A DNA stretch of 64,000 bases from Microbacterium aoyamense (GTDB taxonomy: Bacteria > Actinomycetota > Actinomycetes > Actinomycetales > Microbacteriaceae), in assembly GCF_023155855.1 (NCBI RefSeq), contig NZ_JAKNUT010000007.1:1-64000 (forward strand), written 5' to 3'. The first letter of the stretch is position 1. Each line of letters starts with the position of its first letter. Positions 42,012 to 50,269 of the stretch are shown piece after piece. A model generated the notes under the pieces. The model did no database searches, had not been told where the DNA came from, and saw only the letters and a list, made by a program, of their open reading frames with translations. A program made the position numbers and the translations under genes.

Positions 42012-43424
42012 ATGAGCACTCGTGAGTACGATCTCGTCGTCATCGGAGCCGGACCCGTGGGCGAGAACGTCGCCGACCGGGCCGTGCAGGGCGGTCTCAC
42101 CGCTGTGATCGTCGAGAGCGAGCTCGTCGGCGGAGAGTGCTCGTACTGGGCGTGCATGCCGTCGAAGGCGCTGCTGCGCGGCGGCGCCGCGCTGCGCGCC
42201 GCGCGAGATATCGCGGGAGCCCGCGAGGCGGTGACGGGCGGACTGGATGTCGCGGCGACGCTGCAGCGGCGTGACGACATCGTCCACGAATGGAGCGACG
42301 AGTCGCAGGTCGCGTGGCTGAACAAGGCGCACATCGACCTCGTTCGGGGCCACGCGCGGCTGAGCGGAGAGCGCGAGGTGACGGTCGAGGCACCCGACGG
42401 ATCGACCGTCACGCTCGTCGCGCGCCACGCGGTGGCCGTGTGCACAGGGACGGATGCCGCGGTCCCCGGCATTCCGGGGCTCGCCGAGGCATCCCCCTGG
42501 ACGAGTCGCGAAGCGACGAGCGTCGAGGTCGTGCCGACCTCGCTCGTGACCCTGGGCGGTGGCGTCGTGGGGGTGGAGATGGCGACGGCGTTCGCCTCGT
42601 TCGGGACCGAGGTCACGGTCGTCGCTCGGTCGGGTCTGCTCACGACGCTCGAACCGTTCGCGGGCGAGCTCGTCGGCGATGCACTGCGCGAAGCCGGCGT
42701 CACGATCCGGTCCGGAGGCGTCGACGCGGTCGCCCGCGACGGCGGCGGTGTCGTGGTCACGCTCTCGGATGGATCGGAACTCCGCGCCGCGGAGATTCTC
42801 GTCGCGACCGGGCGCACGCCCCGCACCGAGGACGTCGGCCTCGACGCCGTCGGACTCGAACCCGGATCCTGGCTCGACGTCGACGACACGATGCTCGTGA
42901 AGGGCTTCGACTGGCTCTACGCCGTCGGCGACGTCAACCGCCGCGCGCTTCTGACGCACCAGGGCAAGTACCAGGCGCGTGCCGCGGGCGACGTCATCGC
43001 GGCGCGAGCGCGCGGCGGGGAGGTCATGGATGCCCCGTGGGGCCGCCATGTCGCGACGGCCGATCACGCGGCGGTGCCGCAGGTCGTTTTCACCGACCCC
43101 GAGGTCGCTGCCGTCGGGCACACCGAGGCGTCTGCGCAGGCGGCGGGCATCGGCATCCGCGTCCTCGACTACGACCTCTCGTGGGTCGCGGGCGCGAGCA
43201 CCTACGCAGACCACTACACCGGCCGGGCACGGGCGATCGTCGACGAGGAGCGCGGCGTGCTCATCGGCGCGACCTTCGTCGGCCCTGACATCGCGGAGCT
43301 CCTGCACTCGGCGACGATCGCGATCGTCGGAGAGGTGCCGATCGAGCGCCTCTGGCACGCGGTGCCGTCCTATCCGACCGTGAGCGAGGTCTGGCTGCGT
43401 TGGCTCGAGGCTTGGGGTCGCTGA
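42012..43424 (+). CDS. FAD-dependent pyridine nucleotide-disulfide oxidoreductase
   Basis: This 470-aa class I flavin disulfide reductase (mercuric reductase/lipoamide dehydrogenase type) has the FAD motif DLVVIGAGPVGENVA (about 7-21), redox-active pair GGECSYWACMPSKALL (Cys 43 and 48), NAD-binding VTLGGGVVGVEMATAF, YAVGDVNRRALLTHQGKYQA and the C-terminal dimer/catalytic region WHAVPSYPTVSEVW. It should transfer electrons from NAD(P)H through the disulfide to a thiol or metal substrate. It lacks the N-terminal metal-binding domain and the C-terminal cysteine pair of true MerA, and no mer genes are near. Confidence 0.9.
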   Translation: MSTREYDLVVIGAGPVGENVADRAVQGGLTAVIVESELVGGECSYWACMPSKALLRGGAALRAARDIAGAREAVTGGLDVAATLQRRDDIVHEWSDESQVAWLNKAHIDLVRGHARLSGEREVTVEAPDGSTVTLVARHAVAVCTGTDAAVPGIPGLAEASPWTSREATSVEVVPTSLVTLGGGVVGVEMATAFASFGTEVTVVARSGLLTTLEPFAGELVGDALREAGVTIRSGGVDAVARDGGGVVVTLSDGSELRAAEILVATGRTPRTEDVGLDAVGLEPGSWLDVDDTMLVKGFDWLYAVGDVNRRALLTHQGKYQARAAGDVIAARARGGEVMDAPWGRHVATADHAAVPQVVFTDPEVAAVGHTEASAQAAGIGIRVLDYDLSWVAGASTYADHYTGRARAIVDEERGVLIGATFVGPDIAELLHSATIAIVGEVPIERLWHAVPSYPTVSEVWLRWLEAWGR

Positions 43425-43451
43425 TCGCCCTTCTGCCGGTTCTTCGGGTTC

Positions 43452-43510
43452 GGGGCGCCCATTCCCGTTGGGGCGGGGGATGGCCCGCCCCAACGGGAAT
43501 GGGGCGCCCC
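43452..43510. repeat. Long GC-rich hairpin between two rightward genes
   Basis: GGGGCGCCCATTCCCGTTGG and onward (43452-43477) pairs with 43484-43510 over 26 bases with a single one-base bulge, around a 6-base loop GGATGG. It lies 27 bases after the reductase stop and 18 bases before the -10 box of the next gene. A terminator of the first gene is the simplest role; no T-tract follows. The perfection of the arms suggests selection or a recently moved hairpin element. Confidence 0.65.
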
Positions 43511-43540
43511 AAGTCCGAGGCGCTCGGTAACGTCGTCGAC

Positions 43541-44623
43541 GTGGTGCACGAGCTCACGAAGGACCAGGCGCGCCGCATCATCGTGCGCGCGCAGCTGCTG
43601 GACGCGGGCCGAGCGGGGGACGTCGTCGAGGTCGCCGAGCAGCTGGGCTACGTCAAGATCGACCCGACCGCGACCATCGCGCCGTGCGAGCACACCGTGC
43701 TGTGGTCGCGCATCGGGTGGTCGTACGAGCCGGGGCAGCTGCAGAAGGCGGTCGAGATCGATCGGCAGCTCTTCGAGTTCGACGGCGCGTTCCGCCCCAT
43801 GAGCCTCCTGCCGCTCATGCTGCCGAAGATGCGCAGGTGGCCGGAGCGCGAGAAGACGAAGCAGTGGCTCGAAGCCAACGACCGGTTCGCGCGCGACATC
43901 CTGGCGCGCCTGAAGGCCGACGGGCCGCTCCTGGCATCCGACATCCCCGACACCGCGCAGGTGAGCCGCGCACCCGATGGGTGGAGCGGCTCGAACCAGG
44001 TGCCGATCATGCTCGACTTCCTGCTGCGGCAGGGCAAGGTCGCGATCGTCGGCCGCGAGGGCCGGCACCGGCGCTGGGACCTCGCCGAGCGCGTCTACCC
44101 GACCGACCTGCCGGCGTATTCGGACGAAGAAGCCGCCGAGCTGCTGGGGGAGCGGATGCTGCAGGCCGCCGGTCTCGCGAAGCCCCACTGGTGGTGGAAC
44201 GGCGTGGGCAAGAACTCGGGCGAGGCAGCCGTCGTCGAGGGGAGCACGTGGAAGCTGCGGGTCGATCCCGAAGCGCTCGCCGCGCTCGAAGAGGCCGACG
44301 ACGGCGGTCGCGTCGCGTTCCTCAACCCCTACGACAGCCTGCTCTTCGACCGCGGCCGGCTGCGCGAGCTCTTCGAGTTCGAGTACGTGCTCGAGCAGTT
44401 CAAGCCCAAGCCCCAGCGGCGCTACGGGTACTTCGCGCATCCGATCCTCATGGGCGATCGATTCGTCGGAATGCTGGATGCCGAGCTCGATCGCTCGCGC
44501 GACGTGCTCCGCGTGAACGCCGTGCACGAGTTCCTGCCGTTCGAGCCCGAGGAGCACGAGATGGTGCGCGCCGAGATCGCCGAGCTCGCGGAGTGGCTCG
44601 GCGTCACCGTCGCGATGAGCTGA
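43541..44623 (+). CDS. YcaQ/AlkX-like winged-helix protein (HTH_42)
   Basis: The product is 360 aa from GTG 43541; TAACGT seven bases upstream (43528-43533) supports a leaderless start there, while the frame is open to 43400. The family (PF06224) includes DNA glycosylases for bulky alkyl lesions and interstrand crosslinks (E. coli YcaQ, Streptomyces AlkZ). Typical blocks are DPTATIAPCEHTVLWSR, RPMSLLPLMLP, WWWNGVGKNSG, FLNPYDSLLFDRGRLREL and GRYGYF-like RRYGYFAHPILMGDRFVG. The catalytic QxD of AlkX-type enzymes appears here as K-I-D (Lys 39, Asp 41), so glycosylase activity is doubtful without test. Confidence 0.8.
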   Translation: MVHELTKDQARRIIVRAQLLDAGRAGDVVEVAEQLGYVKIDPTATIAPCEHTVLWSRIGWSYEPGQLQKAVEIDRQLFEFDGAFRPMSLLPLMLPKMRRWPEREKTKQWLEANDRFARDILARLKADGPLLASDIPDTAQVSRAPDGWSGSNQVPIMLDFLLRQGKVAIVGREGRHRRWDLAERVYPTDLPAYSDEEAAELLGERMLQAAGLAKPHWWWNGVGKNSGEAAVVEGSTWKLRVDPEALAALEEADDGGRVAFLNPYDSLLFDRGRLRELFEFEYVLEQFKPKPQRRYGYFAHPILMGDRFVGMLDAELDRSRDVLRVNAVHEFLPFEPEEHEMVRAEIAELAEWLGVTVAMS

Positions 44624-44630
44624 CCGGCGC

Positions 44631-45326
44631 TCAGTCGCGCTCGGACTCCGGATCCCCTGGCTCGGGGCCATCCGCCTCGCGGAGCAGGTCTTCGAGTTCG
44701 CGGTCGAAGTCGTCGCCCGGCGGCGGTGCCGTGAGCTCCGGCTCGGCAGCGAGTGTCAGATCGATGAGGGTCGCGAGCAGTTCGCCTACGCTCCTCGCAC
44801 GCAAGAGCCGGTACTGATCCCACTCCGTGAGCGGCGCGATCGCGGCCAGCTGCCACGCGGCCTCGACGGGCTCGTCCGAGACCTCGGTGTCGGGATCCCA
44901 TCGCGTCTCGGCGTACTCGCCAGCTCGGGCGAGCACGCGGCGCACGATGCTCTCGGCCTGCTCGAGCAGGGGCGCGTACTCCTCGTTCCACACGAGGTCG
45001 GGCAGCACCTCGAGCACGGCACGCGGGTACGGGTCGTCCTCGAGCCACTGCGTCACCGCGACACGACGACGGCCGATCGCGACGAGCTGGATGTCCTCCT
45101 CACCGGCGACGACCCGGATGACACGCGCCATCGTCCCGAGGTCGAGCCGCTGGTCGCCGCCGCCCGCCTCGTGCCCGCGCTGGATGAGGACGACGCCGAA
45201 CTCCGGATCGGGATCGTCGAGCAGCTCGCCGAGCATGACGAGGTACCGCGGCTCGAAGATCCGCAGCGGCAGCGGCGTGTGCGGGAACAGCACCGACCCC
45301 AGCGGGAACATCGGCGAGGCATCCAT
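44631..45326 (-). CDS. Lon N-terminal (LON substrate-binding) domain protein
   Basis: This 231-aa stand-alone Lon-N domain protein starts at ATG 45326: MDASPMFPLGSVLFPHTPLP, then RIFEPRYLVMLGEL, QLVAIGRRRVAVTQW and a helical bundle. It has no AAA or protease domain. Such proteins are widespread in Actinobacteria and possibly act in substrate recognition for proteolysis. The last 30 residues are acidic. The frame is open upstream but the conserved domain begins at this ATG. Confidence 0.88.
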   Translation of the reverse strand: MDASPMFPLGSVLFPHTPLPLRIFEPRYLVMLGELLDDPDPEFGVVLIQRGHEAGGGDQRLDLGTMARVIRVVAGEEDIQLVAIGRRRVAVTQWLEDDPYPRAVLEVLPDLVWNEEYAPLLEQAESIVRRVLARAGEYAETRWDPDTEVSDEPVEAAWQLAAIAPLTEWDQYRLLRARSVGELLATLIDLTLAAEPELTAPPPGDDFDRELEDLLREADGPEPGDPESERD

Positions 45327-45404
45327 GCGGTCAGTCAACCACCGGTGTCGCATGCCGCGGCCGATGTCCAGGGCATGCACAGCCTCGCGCTCGCCCCGCG
45401 CGCG

Positions 45405-45410
45405 TAGCGT
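45405..45410 (+). promoter_or_regulatory. -10 box for a leaderless start of the larger DUF427 gene
   Basis: TAGCGT ends 6 bases before ATG 45417 with no ribosome-binding site between. Confidence 0.5.
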
Positions 45411-45416
45411 GACCTC

Positions 45417-45908
45417 ATGATCACGCGCCATCCCGTCCTGCCGGGCCAGGAGTCCGTGTGGGACTATCCCCGGCCGCCTCGCGTCGAGCACGTGTCGAAG
45501 CGCGTGAGCATGGAGCTCGGAGGCGAGGTGATCGTCGATACGGATGATGTCGTCCGCGTGCTCGAGACGAGTCATCCACCCGTCTACTACGTGCCGATCG
45601 ACGCCTTCGCCCCCGGCGCCCTCACGCCGGGCGAGGGTTCGTCGTTCTGCGAGTTCAAGGGCGGCGCTCGCTACTTCGACGTCCACGGCGGCGACGAGCA
45701 CAGGCCGCGCGCGGGCTGGACGTACCCGCATCCGTCTCCCGGATACGAAGTGCTCGCGGGCCGCGTCGCGGTGTACGCCGGCGTGATGGACCGGTGCACG
45801 CTCGACGACGTCGTGGTCGTGCCCCAGCCCGGGGGCTTCTACGGAGGGTGGATCACGCCCGAGATCGTCGGCCCGTTCAAGGGCGTCCCCGGCTCCATGG
45901 GCTGGTAG
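45417..45908 (+). CDS. DUF427 family protein (163 aa)
   Basis: A longer DUF427 protein contains SVWDYPRPPRVEHVSKRV, the conserved TSHPPVYYVPIDAF, EFKGGARYFDV and AGWTYPHPSPGY. It is distantly related to the 100-aa DUF427 protein at 38375. Its function is unknown; such proteins are often annotated as nucleotidyltransferase-domain or photoactive-like but without biochemical basis. It converges on dinB, with 3 bases between the stops. Confidence 0.88.
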   Translation: MITRHPVLPGQESVWDYPRPPRVEHVSKRVSMELGGEVIVDTDDVVRVLETSHPPVYYVPIDAFAPGALTPGEGSSFCEFKGGARYFDVHGGDEHRPRAGWTYPHPSPGYEVLAGRVAVYAGVMDRCTLDDVVVVPQPGGFYGGWITPEIVGPFKGVPGSMGW

Positions 45909-45911
45909 CCC

Positions 45912-46979
45912 TCACCAGCCTCCCCGGGTCGGGGTGTGGCCCTCGCGGGCGTCGTCGGGCATCTCCATCTCGGCGCGGACGCCGAGCAGTCGCAGCGGCC
46001 GATCGGGTTCGATCTTCGCGACGAGCGCCATGACCTCGGCGAGCACCGCGTCGCGGTCGAAGGTCGTGGCGACCCTGCGCGTGAAGGTCTTCGTGAGAAA
46101 CGGTGCGTAACGCACCTTCAGGCCCACGCCCACGACGGGCCGACCCTCTTTCGCGACGTCCTCCAGCACCTGGGCGAGCAGGTCGCGCGCTGCCCGCGCG
46201 ATCTCGTCCGGGTCGACGATGTTCTGCTGGAACGTGGTCTCGCGGCCGTGGCCGCGCGCGACCCAGGGGGTGTCGTCGACGACATTCGACCCGTCGCCTC
46301 GGCCGAGCTGGCGGTACCACGGGCCCATCTTGGGACCGAACTCCGCGGCGAGGGCATCGAGATCGGCCCGCGCGAGCTCGTCGACCGTCTCGATGCCGAG
46401 AGCGGCGAGACGCTTCGAGACCTTCGATCCGACGCCCCACAGGGCGATCGTCGGGCGGTGGCCCATGACCTCGAGCCAGTTCTCGGCCGTGAGCCGGAAC
46501 GTGCCGCGCGGCTTGCCGAAGTCGGTCGCGTTCTTGGCTCTGACGAGGGTGTCGCCGATTCCGACGCTGCAGTGCAGCTCGGTGCGTTCGAGGACGGCGC
46601 GCTGGATGCCGCGCGCATACGCTTCGGGATCTTCCGTGTCCACACCGACGAACGCCTCGTCCCAGCCGAGGACCTGGACGACGGCGCCGGGCTGCGCGCG
46701 CAGCGTCTGCATGACCTCCTCGGACGCGGCCGTATACGCGGGTGCGTCGACCGGCAGGATGACGGCATCCGGGATCTTCCGCGCGGCGATGCGCAGCGGC
46801 ATCCCCGATCCGACGCCGAAGGCGCGCGCTTCGTACGAAGCCGTCGACACGACGGCGCGCTCTGTCGGATCCCCTCGCCCCCCGACGATGACGGGCAGGC
46901 CCGCCAGCTCGGGGCGCCGCAGGATCTCGACCGCCGCGATGAACTGATCGAGGTCGACGTGCAGCACCCAGCTCGTCAT
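45912..46979 (-). CDS. dinB: DNA polymerase IV (Y-family)
   Basis: The 355-aa Y-family translesion polymerase has catalytic Asp in VLHVDLDQFIAAVE (about 5-18), RAVVSTASYEARAFGVGSGM, the second acidic motif LGWDEAFVGVD, the helix-hairpin-helix LWGVGSKVSKRLAALGIETV and the little-finger domain with RGHGRETTFQQN. The beta-clamp-binding tail is not obvious. It copies past damaged bases. CACACT six bases before the ATG (46986-46991, minus strand) suggests a leaderless transcript; no LexA box was seen. Confidence 0.93.
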   Translation of the reverse strand: MTSWVLHVDLDQFIAAVEILRRPELAGLPVIVGGRGDPTERAVVSTASYEARAFGVGSGMPLRIAARKIPDAVILPVDAPAYTAASEEVMQTLRAQPGAVVQVLGWDEAFVGVDTEDPEAYARGIQRAVLERTELHCSVGIGDTLVRAKNATDFGKPRGTFRLTAENWLEVMGHRPTIALWGVGSKVSKRLAALGIETVDELARADLDALAAEFGPKMGPWYRQLGRGDGSNVVDDTPWVARGHGRETTFQQNIVDPDEIARAARDLLAQVLEDVAKEGRPVVGVGLKVRYAPFLTKTFTRRVATTFDRDAVLAEVMALVAKIEPDRPLRLLGVRAEMEMPDDAREGHTPTRGGW

Positions 46980-47057
46980 GGCACCAGTGTGGCGGGAATC
47001 GCATCCGAACGGCCAGGGGCGTCGAATAGGGTGACGTTCTCGAACATCGGAGGAATC

Positions 47058-47879
47058 GTGCCGCGCACCATCGTCATCACCGGAGCCAGCGACGGCATCG
47101 GGGCCGCCGCCGCGCGGCAGCTGCACGCCGCGGGCGAAGAGGTCGTCGTCGTCGGGCGGGACCCTGCCAAGACCGCGGCGATCGCGGGGGAACTCGGTGT
47201 CGCGTCGTACGTCGCCGACTACAGCGAGCTCGCGCAGGTGCGCACTCTCGCGGCCGATCTGCGTGCGAACCATCCCCGCATCGACGTCCTCGCCAACAAC
47301 GCGGGTGGCGTATTCGGCGAGCGACGGGTGACGGGCGACGGGTACGAGATCACGTTCCAGGTGAACCACCTGGCGGGTTTCCTCCTGACGAACCTGCTTC
47401 TCGATCGCCTCATCGAGAGCGAGGCCGCCGTCATCCAGACCTCCAGCCTCGCCGCGAAGCGGTTCTCGCGATTCGACATCGACGACCTGCAGGGCGAGCG
47501 GCGGTACACGGCGAGCACGGCCTACGGCAACGCGAAGCTCGCGAACGTCCTGTTCACGAAGGAGCTCGATCGCCGGTATCGCGATGAGGGCATCTCAGCG
47601 GTCGCCTTCCACCCGGGCGCCGTCGCGACGAGCTTCGCGGCGCAGGCGCACGGAGCGTGGCGGTTCCTGTACACGAACCCGCTCGCGAAGAAGATCCTCG
47701 TGTCGGCGGATGCCGGGGGCGCTCATCTCACGTGGCTCGCGCTCGGTGTGCCGGGCGGTTCGTGGCGACCGGGTGAGTACTACGCCAACGACCGTGTCGC
47801 TCGGACGAGTCCGATCGCCGACGACACAGCGATCGCCGCGCGACTGTGGGACGAAAGCGCCGAGATGACCGGGCTGTGA
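47058..47879 (+). CDS. Short-chain dehydrogenase/reductase
   Basis: The product is 273 aa from GTG 47058 behind the ribosome-binding site GGAGGAATC. This classical SDR has TIVITGASDGIGAAAARQL (TGxxxGIG), VLANNAGGVFG, catalytic Ser in IQTSSLAAK and Tyr-x3-Lys in YGNAKLANVLF. It resembles retinol-dehydrogenase/WW-oxidoreductase-type SDRs. Substrate unknown. It is divergent from dinB. Confidence 0.9.
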   Translation: MPRTIVITGASDGIGAAAARQLHAAGEEVVVVGRDPAKTAAIAGELGVASYVADYSELAQVRTLAADLRANHPRIDVLANNAGGVFGERRVTGDGYEITFQVNHLAGFLLTNLLLDRLIESEAAVIQTSSLAAKRFSRFDIDDLQGERRYTASTAYGNAKLANVLFTKELDRRYRDEGISAVAFHPGAVATSFAAQAHGAWRFLYTNPLAKKILVSADAGGAHLTWLALGVPGGSWRPGEYYANDRVARTSPIADDTAIAARLWDESAEMTGL

Positions 47880-47908
47880 ACTTCCTGCATCCCGTTCTGT
47901 GATCCGTC

Positions 47909-47936
47909 TCAGCGATATATCGTTGTGTATCGCTGA
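47909..47936. promoter_or_regulatory. Palindromic operator upstream of the PadR gene
   Basis: TCAGCGATA (47909-47917) and TATCGCTGA (47928-47936) are perfect 9-bp inverted arms separated by 10 bases. An inner palindrome CGATATATCG overlaps the left arm. AT-rich dyads of this kind, 30-60 bases before a PadR gene, are usual autoregulatory sites. TATATCG or TGTATCG inside it could be the -10 box. Confidence 0.65.
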
Positions 47937-47968
47937 ACCGCTCGTGTTCGGCATCGAGGAGGCTCGTC

Positions 47969-48541
47969 ATGAGCGATTCATTCCTGAACGACATGTTCGC
48001 ATCGCGCGGGCGGGGCGGTTCGCAGCCCTGGCCCATGAACAATCTCTGGGAGGCGTTCGACCAGCTCAAGGGGCAGTTCGAGCAGAAGACCGGCGGTTCG
48101 CGCATGGCGAAGGGCGATGTGCGCCAAGCGGTGCTGACGCTCCTCGCCGAATCGCCGATGCACGGCTACCAGATCATCCGAGAGATCGATGAGCGCAGCG
48201 GCGGCTCGTGGAAGCCGAGTCCCGGCTCCGTCTACCCCACGCTCCAGCTGCTGACCGATCAGGGACTCATCAGCGCGTCCGAGTCCGACGGTCGCAAGAC
48301 CTATTCGCTCACGGCCGAGGGTCGTGCCGTCGTCGACGCCGATGCTCCGAAGGCGGCTCCGTGGGAATCCAGCGCGCCCAAGGAGGGCAGTCGGTCCGGC
48401 GGCCTCGCCAAGGCGGGGATCGACCTCGCGCAGGCGGCGGCACAGGTGGGGCGCTCGGGTACGCCCGAGCAGATCGCCCAGGCGACCGAGGTGCTCGCCG
48501 AGGCCCGGCGTAAGCTCTACTCGATCCTCGCCCAGGACTGA
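47969..48541 (+). CDS. PadR-family transcriptional regulator
   Basis: The 190-aa protein has a 45-residue Gly/Gln-rich leader, then the PadR winged helix GDVRQAVLTLLAESPMHGYQ, IIREIDERSGGSWKPSPGSV, YPTLQLLTDQGLISASESDG and RKTYSLTAEGRAVVDA. The C-terminal part carries a dimerisation helix. PadR regulators usually repress an adjacent detoxification or transport gene and themselves; the next gene (ABC1 kinase) is only 57 bases downstream, so it may be co-transcribed. A ribosome-binding site GAGGAGG precedes the ATG. Confidence 0.9.
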   Translation: MSDSFLNDMFASRGRGGSQPWPMNNLWEAFDQLKGQFEQKTGGSRMAKGDVRQAVLTLLAESPMHGYQIIREIDERSGGSWKPSPGSVYPTLQLLTDQGLISASESDGRKTYSLTAEGRAVVDADAPKAAPWESSAPKEGSRSGGLAKAGIDLAQAAAQVGRSGTPEQIAQATEVLAEARRKLYSILAQD

Positions 48542-48598
48542 CCGGATGACCGGATCCCGGCGGCCGTCGGACGAGGGCCGCCGGTGACAGGAGACCCC

Positions 48599-50269
48599 AT
48601 GCCCGACGCGGCCGGCTCCCGCGCCCGCTATCGCCGTATCCTGCGATTCGCCGCGCGCTACATGGCGCAGGCGTGGTGGTTCGAGCTGTTCCTGCCCCGC
48701 ATCGGGCTCGGGCGCCTCGCGGCGCGCGGTCGCGCACGCCGACTGCAGGGCATCGCTCGCAGCTTCCACAAGCTGGCGGTGTCGCTCGGCGGGCTCATGA
48801 TCAAGGTGGGCCAGTTCATGTCGTCGCGCCTCGACGTGCTTCCGCCCGAGATCACGAAGGAGCTCGAGGGGCTGCAGGACGAAGTCCCGCCCGTCGCGTT
48901 CCCCGCGATCCGTTCGCTCGCCGAGGCCGAGCTCGGCATGCCGCTGGATCGCGCGTACGCGTGGGTCGACCCGGATCCGGTGGCCGCGGCATCCCTTGGA
49001 CAAGCGCATCGCGCGCGCCTGCTGCCCCGCGACGCCGCCGACACCGGGTTCGAGGACGTCGTCGTCAAGGTGCAGCGCCCGGGCATCGACGAGGTCGTCG
49101 CGGTCGATCTCAAGGCGCTGCGCCGCGTCGCGGGCTGGCTCGACCGCGTGCGCATCGTGTCGGAGCACGTCGACCTGCCCGTGCTCATCGAGGAGTTCGC
49201 CCACACGAGTCAGGAGGAGATCGACTACCTGCACGAGGCGGCGAACTCCGAACGCTTCGCCGAGTCGTTCGCGGGTGATGATCGGGTCGCCGTACCCGAG
49301 ATCGCATGGGAGCGCACGACGCGCCGCGTGCTGACGCTCGAGGACGTCACGGCGATCAAGATCAACGACACAGGCGCGTTGCGGGATGCCGGGATCGACC
49401 CGTCCGAGGTCGCGAAGCGGTTCGCCGCCGTCATGTTCGACCAGCTCTTCCTGCACGGGTTCTTCCACGCCGACCCGCATCCGGGGAACATCTTCGTGAC
49501 GCCCGGAGACGATGGGGACTGGATCTTCACGTTCATCGACTTCGGCATGATGGGCGAGGTGCCCGAACGTCTGCGCGAGGGGCTGCGCAGGCTCATCATC
49601 GCCGCGGCATCCCGCAACGGTCCGCAGCTCGTCGAGGCGATCCGCCAGGTCGGCGTGCTGCTGCCGTCGGCCGACACGGTCGAGCTCGAGCGTGCGATGA
49701 CGGCGCTCTTCGCGCGCTTCGGCGGCATGGGCTTCGCCGAGCTGCAGCGGGTCGACCCGCGCGAGTTCCAGGAGTTCGCGACCGAGTTCGGCGACGTCGT
49801 CCGCGCGATGCCGTTCCAGCTGCCCGAGAACTTCCTGCTGATCATCCGGGCGGTGTCGCTCACGTCGGGCATGTGCAGCGGGCTCGATCCCGACTTCAAC
49901 ATCTGGGACGCCGTCGAGCCCTACGCCGACGGACTCCTGCGCGACGAGCGCGGCAACGTCGTGCAGGCGTTCGCGCGCGAAGCGGTGTCGGTCGCGGGGA
50001 TCACGGCGCGGCTGCCGCGGCGGATGGATGACGCGCTCACGCGCCTCGAGAGCGGAAAGCTCGCCGTCGACACGCCACGGCTCGATGCGCGCATCCGCAG
50101 TCTCGAACGCGTCGGCCGCCGCATCCTCGCCGGCGTGCTCTTCGCCGGATTGCTCATCGGAGGCGTCGTGCTCCGCTCGCAGGAAGCGGTGTTCGGCACG
50201 GTGTTGATGATCGTCTCGGCGCTGCCGCTCGCGTACGCGCTGTTCGCCGGGTGGGCGACGCGGCGCTGA
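48599..50269 (+). CDS. ABC1/UbiB-family atypical kinase
   Basis: This 556-aa ABC1 kinase-like protein starts at ATG 48599 behind ACAGGAGA; GTG 48584 is an alternative. The KxGQ motif in GLMIKVGQFMSSRLDVLPPE (about 62-81), the A-rich loop AAASLGQAHRARL, the catalytic-loop-like HADPHPGNIFV and metal-binding FIDFGMMG are all present, and two membrane helices lie at the C-terminus (about 510-550). UbiB relatives support isoprenoid quinone biosynthesis or lipid homeostasis; Actinobacteria make menaquinone, so a role there is possible. Confidence 0.9.
   Translation: MPDAAGSRARYRRILRFAARYMAQAWWFELFLPRIGLGRLAARGRARRLQGIARSFHKLAVSLGGLMIKVGQFMSSRLDVLPPEITKELEGLQDEVPPVAFPAIRSLAEAELGMPLDRAYAWVDPDPVAAASLGQAHRARLLPRDAADTGFEDVVVKVQRPGIDEVVAVDLKALRRVAGWLDRVRIVSEHVDLPVLIEEFAHTSQEEIDYLHEAANSERFAESFAGDDRVAVPEIAWERTTRRVLTLEDVTAIKINDTGALRDAGIDPSEVAKRFAAVMFDQLFLHGFFHADPHPGNIFVTPGDDGDWIFTFIDFGMMGEVPERLREGLRRLIIAAASRNGPQLVEAIRQVGVLLPSADTVELERAMTALFARFGGMGFAELQRVDPREFQEFATEFGDVVRAMPFQLPENFLLIIRAVSLTSGMCSGLDPDFNIWDAVEPYADGLLRDERGNVVQAFAREAVSVAGITARLPRRMDDALTRLESGKLAVDTPRLDARIRSLERVGRRILAGVLFAGLLIGGVVLRSQEAVFGTVLMIVSALPLAYALFAGWATRR

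Noticed and set aside
42012..43424. Mercuric reductase
   Set aside because: There is no heavy-metal-associated N-terminal domain, no C-terminal vicinal cysteines and no other mer genes, so only a general flavin disulfide reductase call is justified.
45912..46979. SOS box upstream of dinB
   Set aside because: No sequence resembling the actinobacterial LexA box (CGAACrnryGTTCGA) was found before 46979; only a CACACT -10-like hexamer is present.
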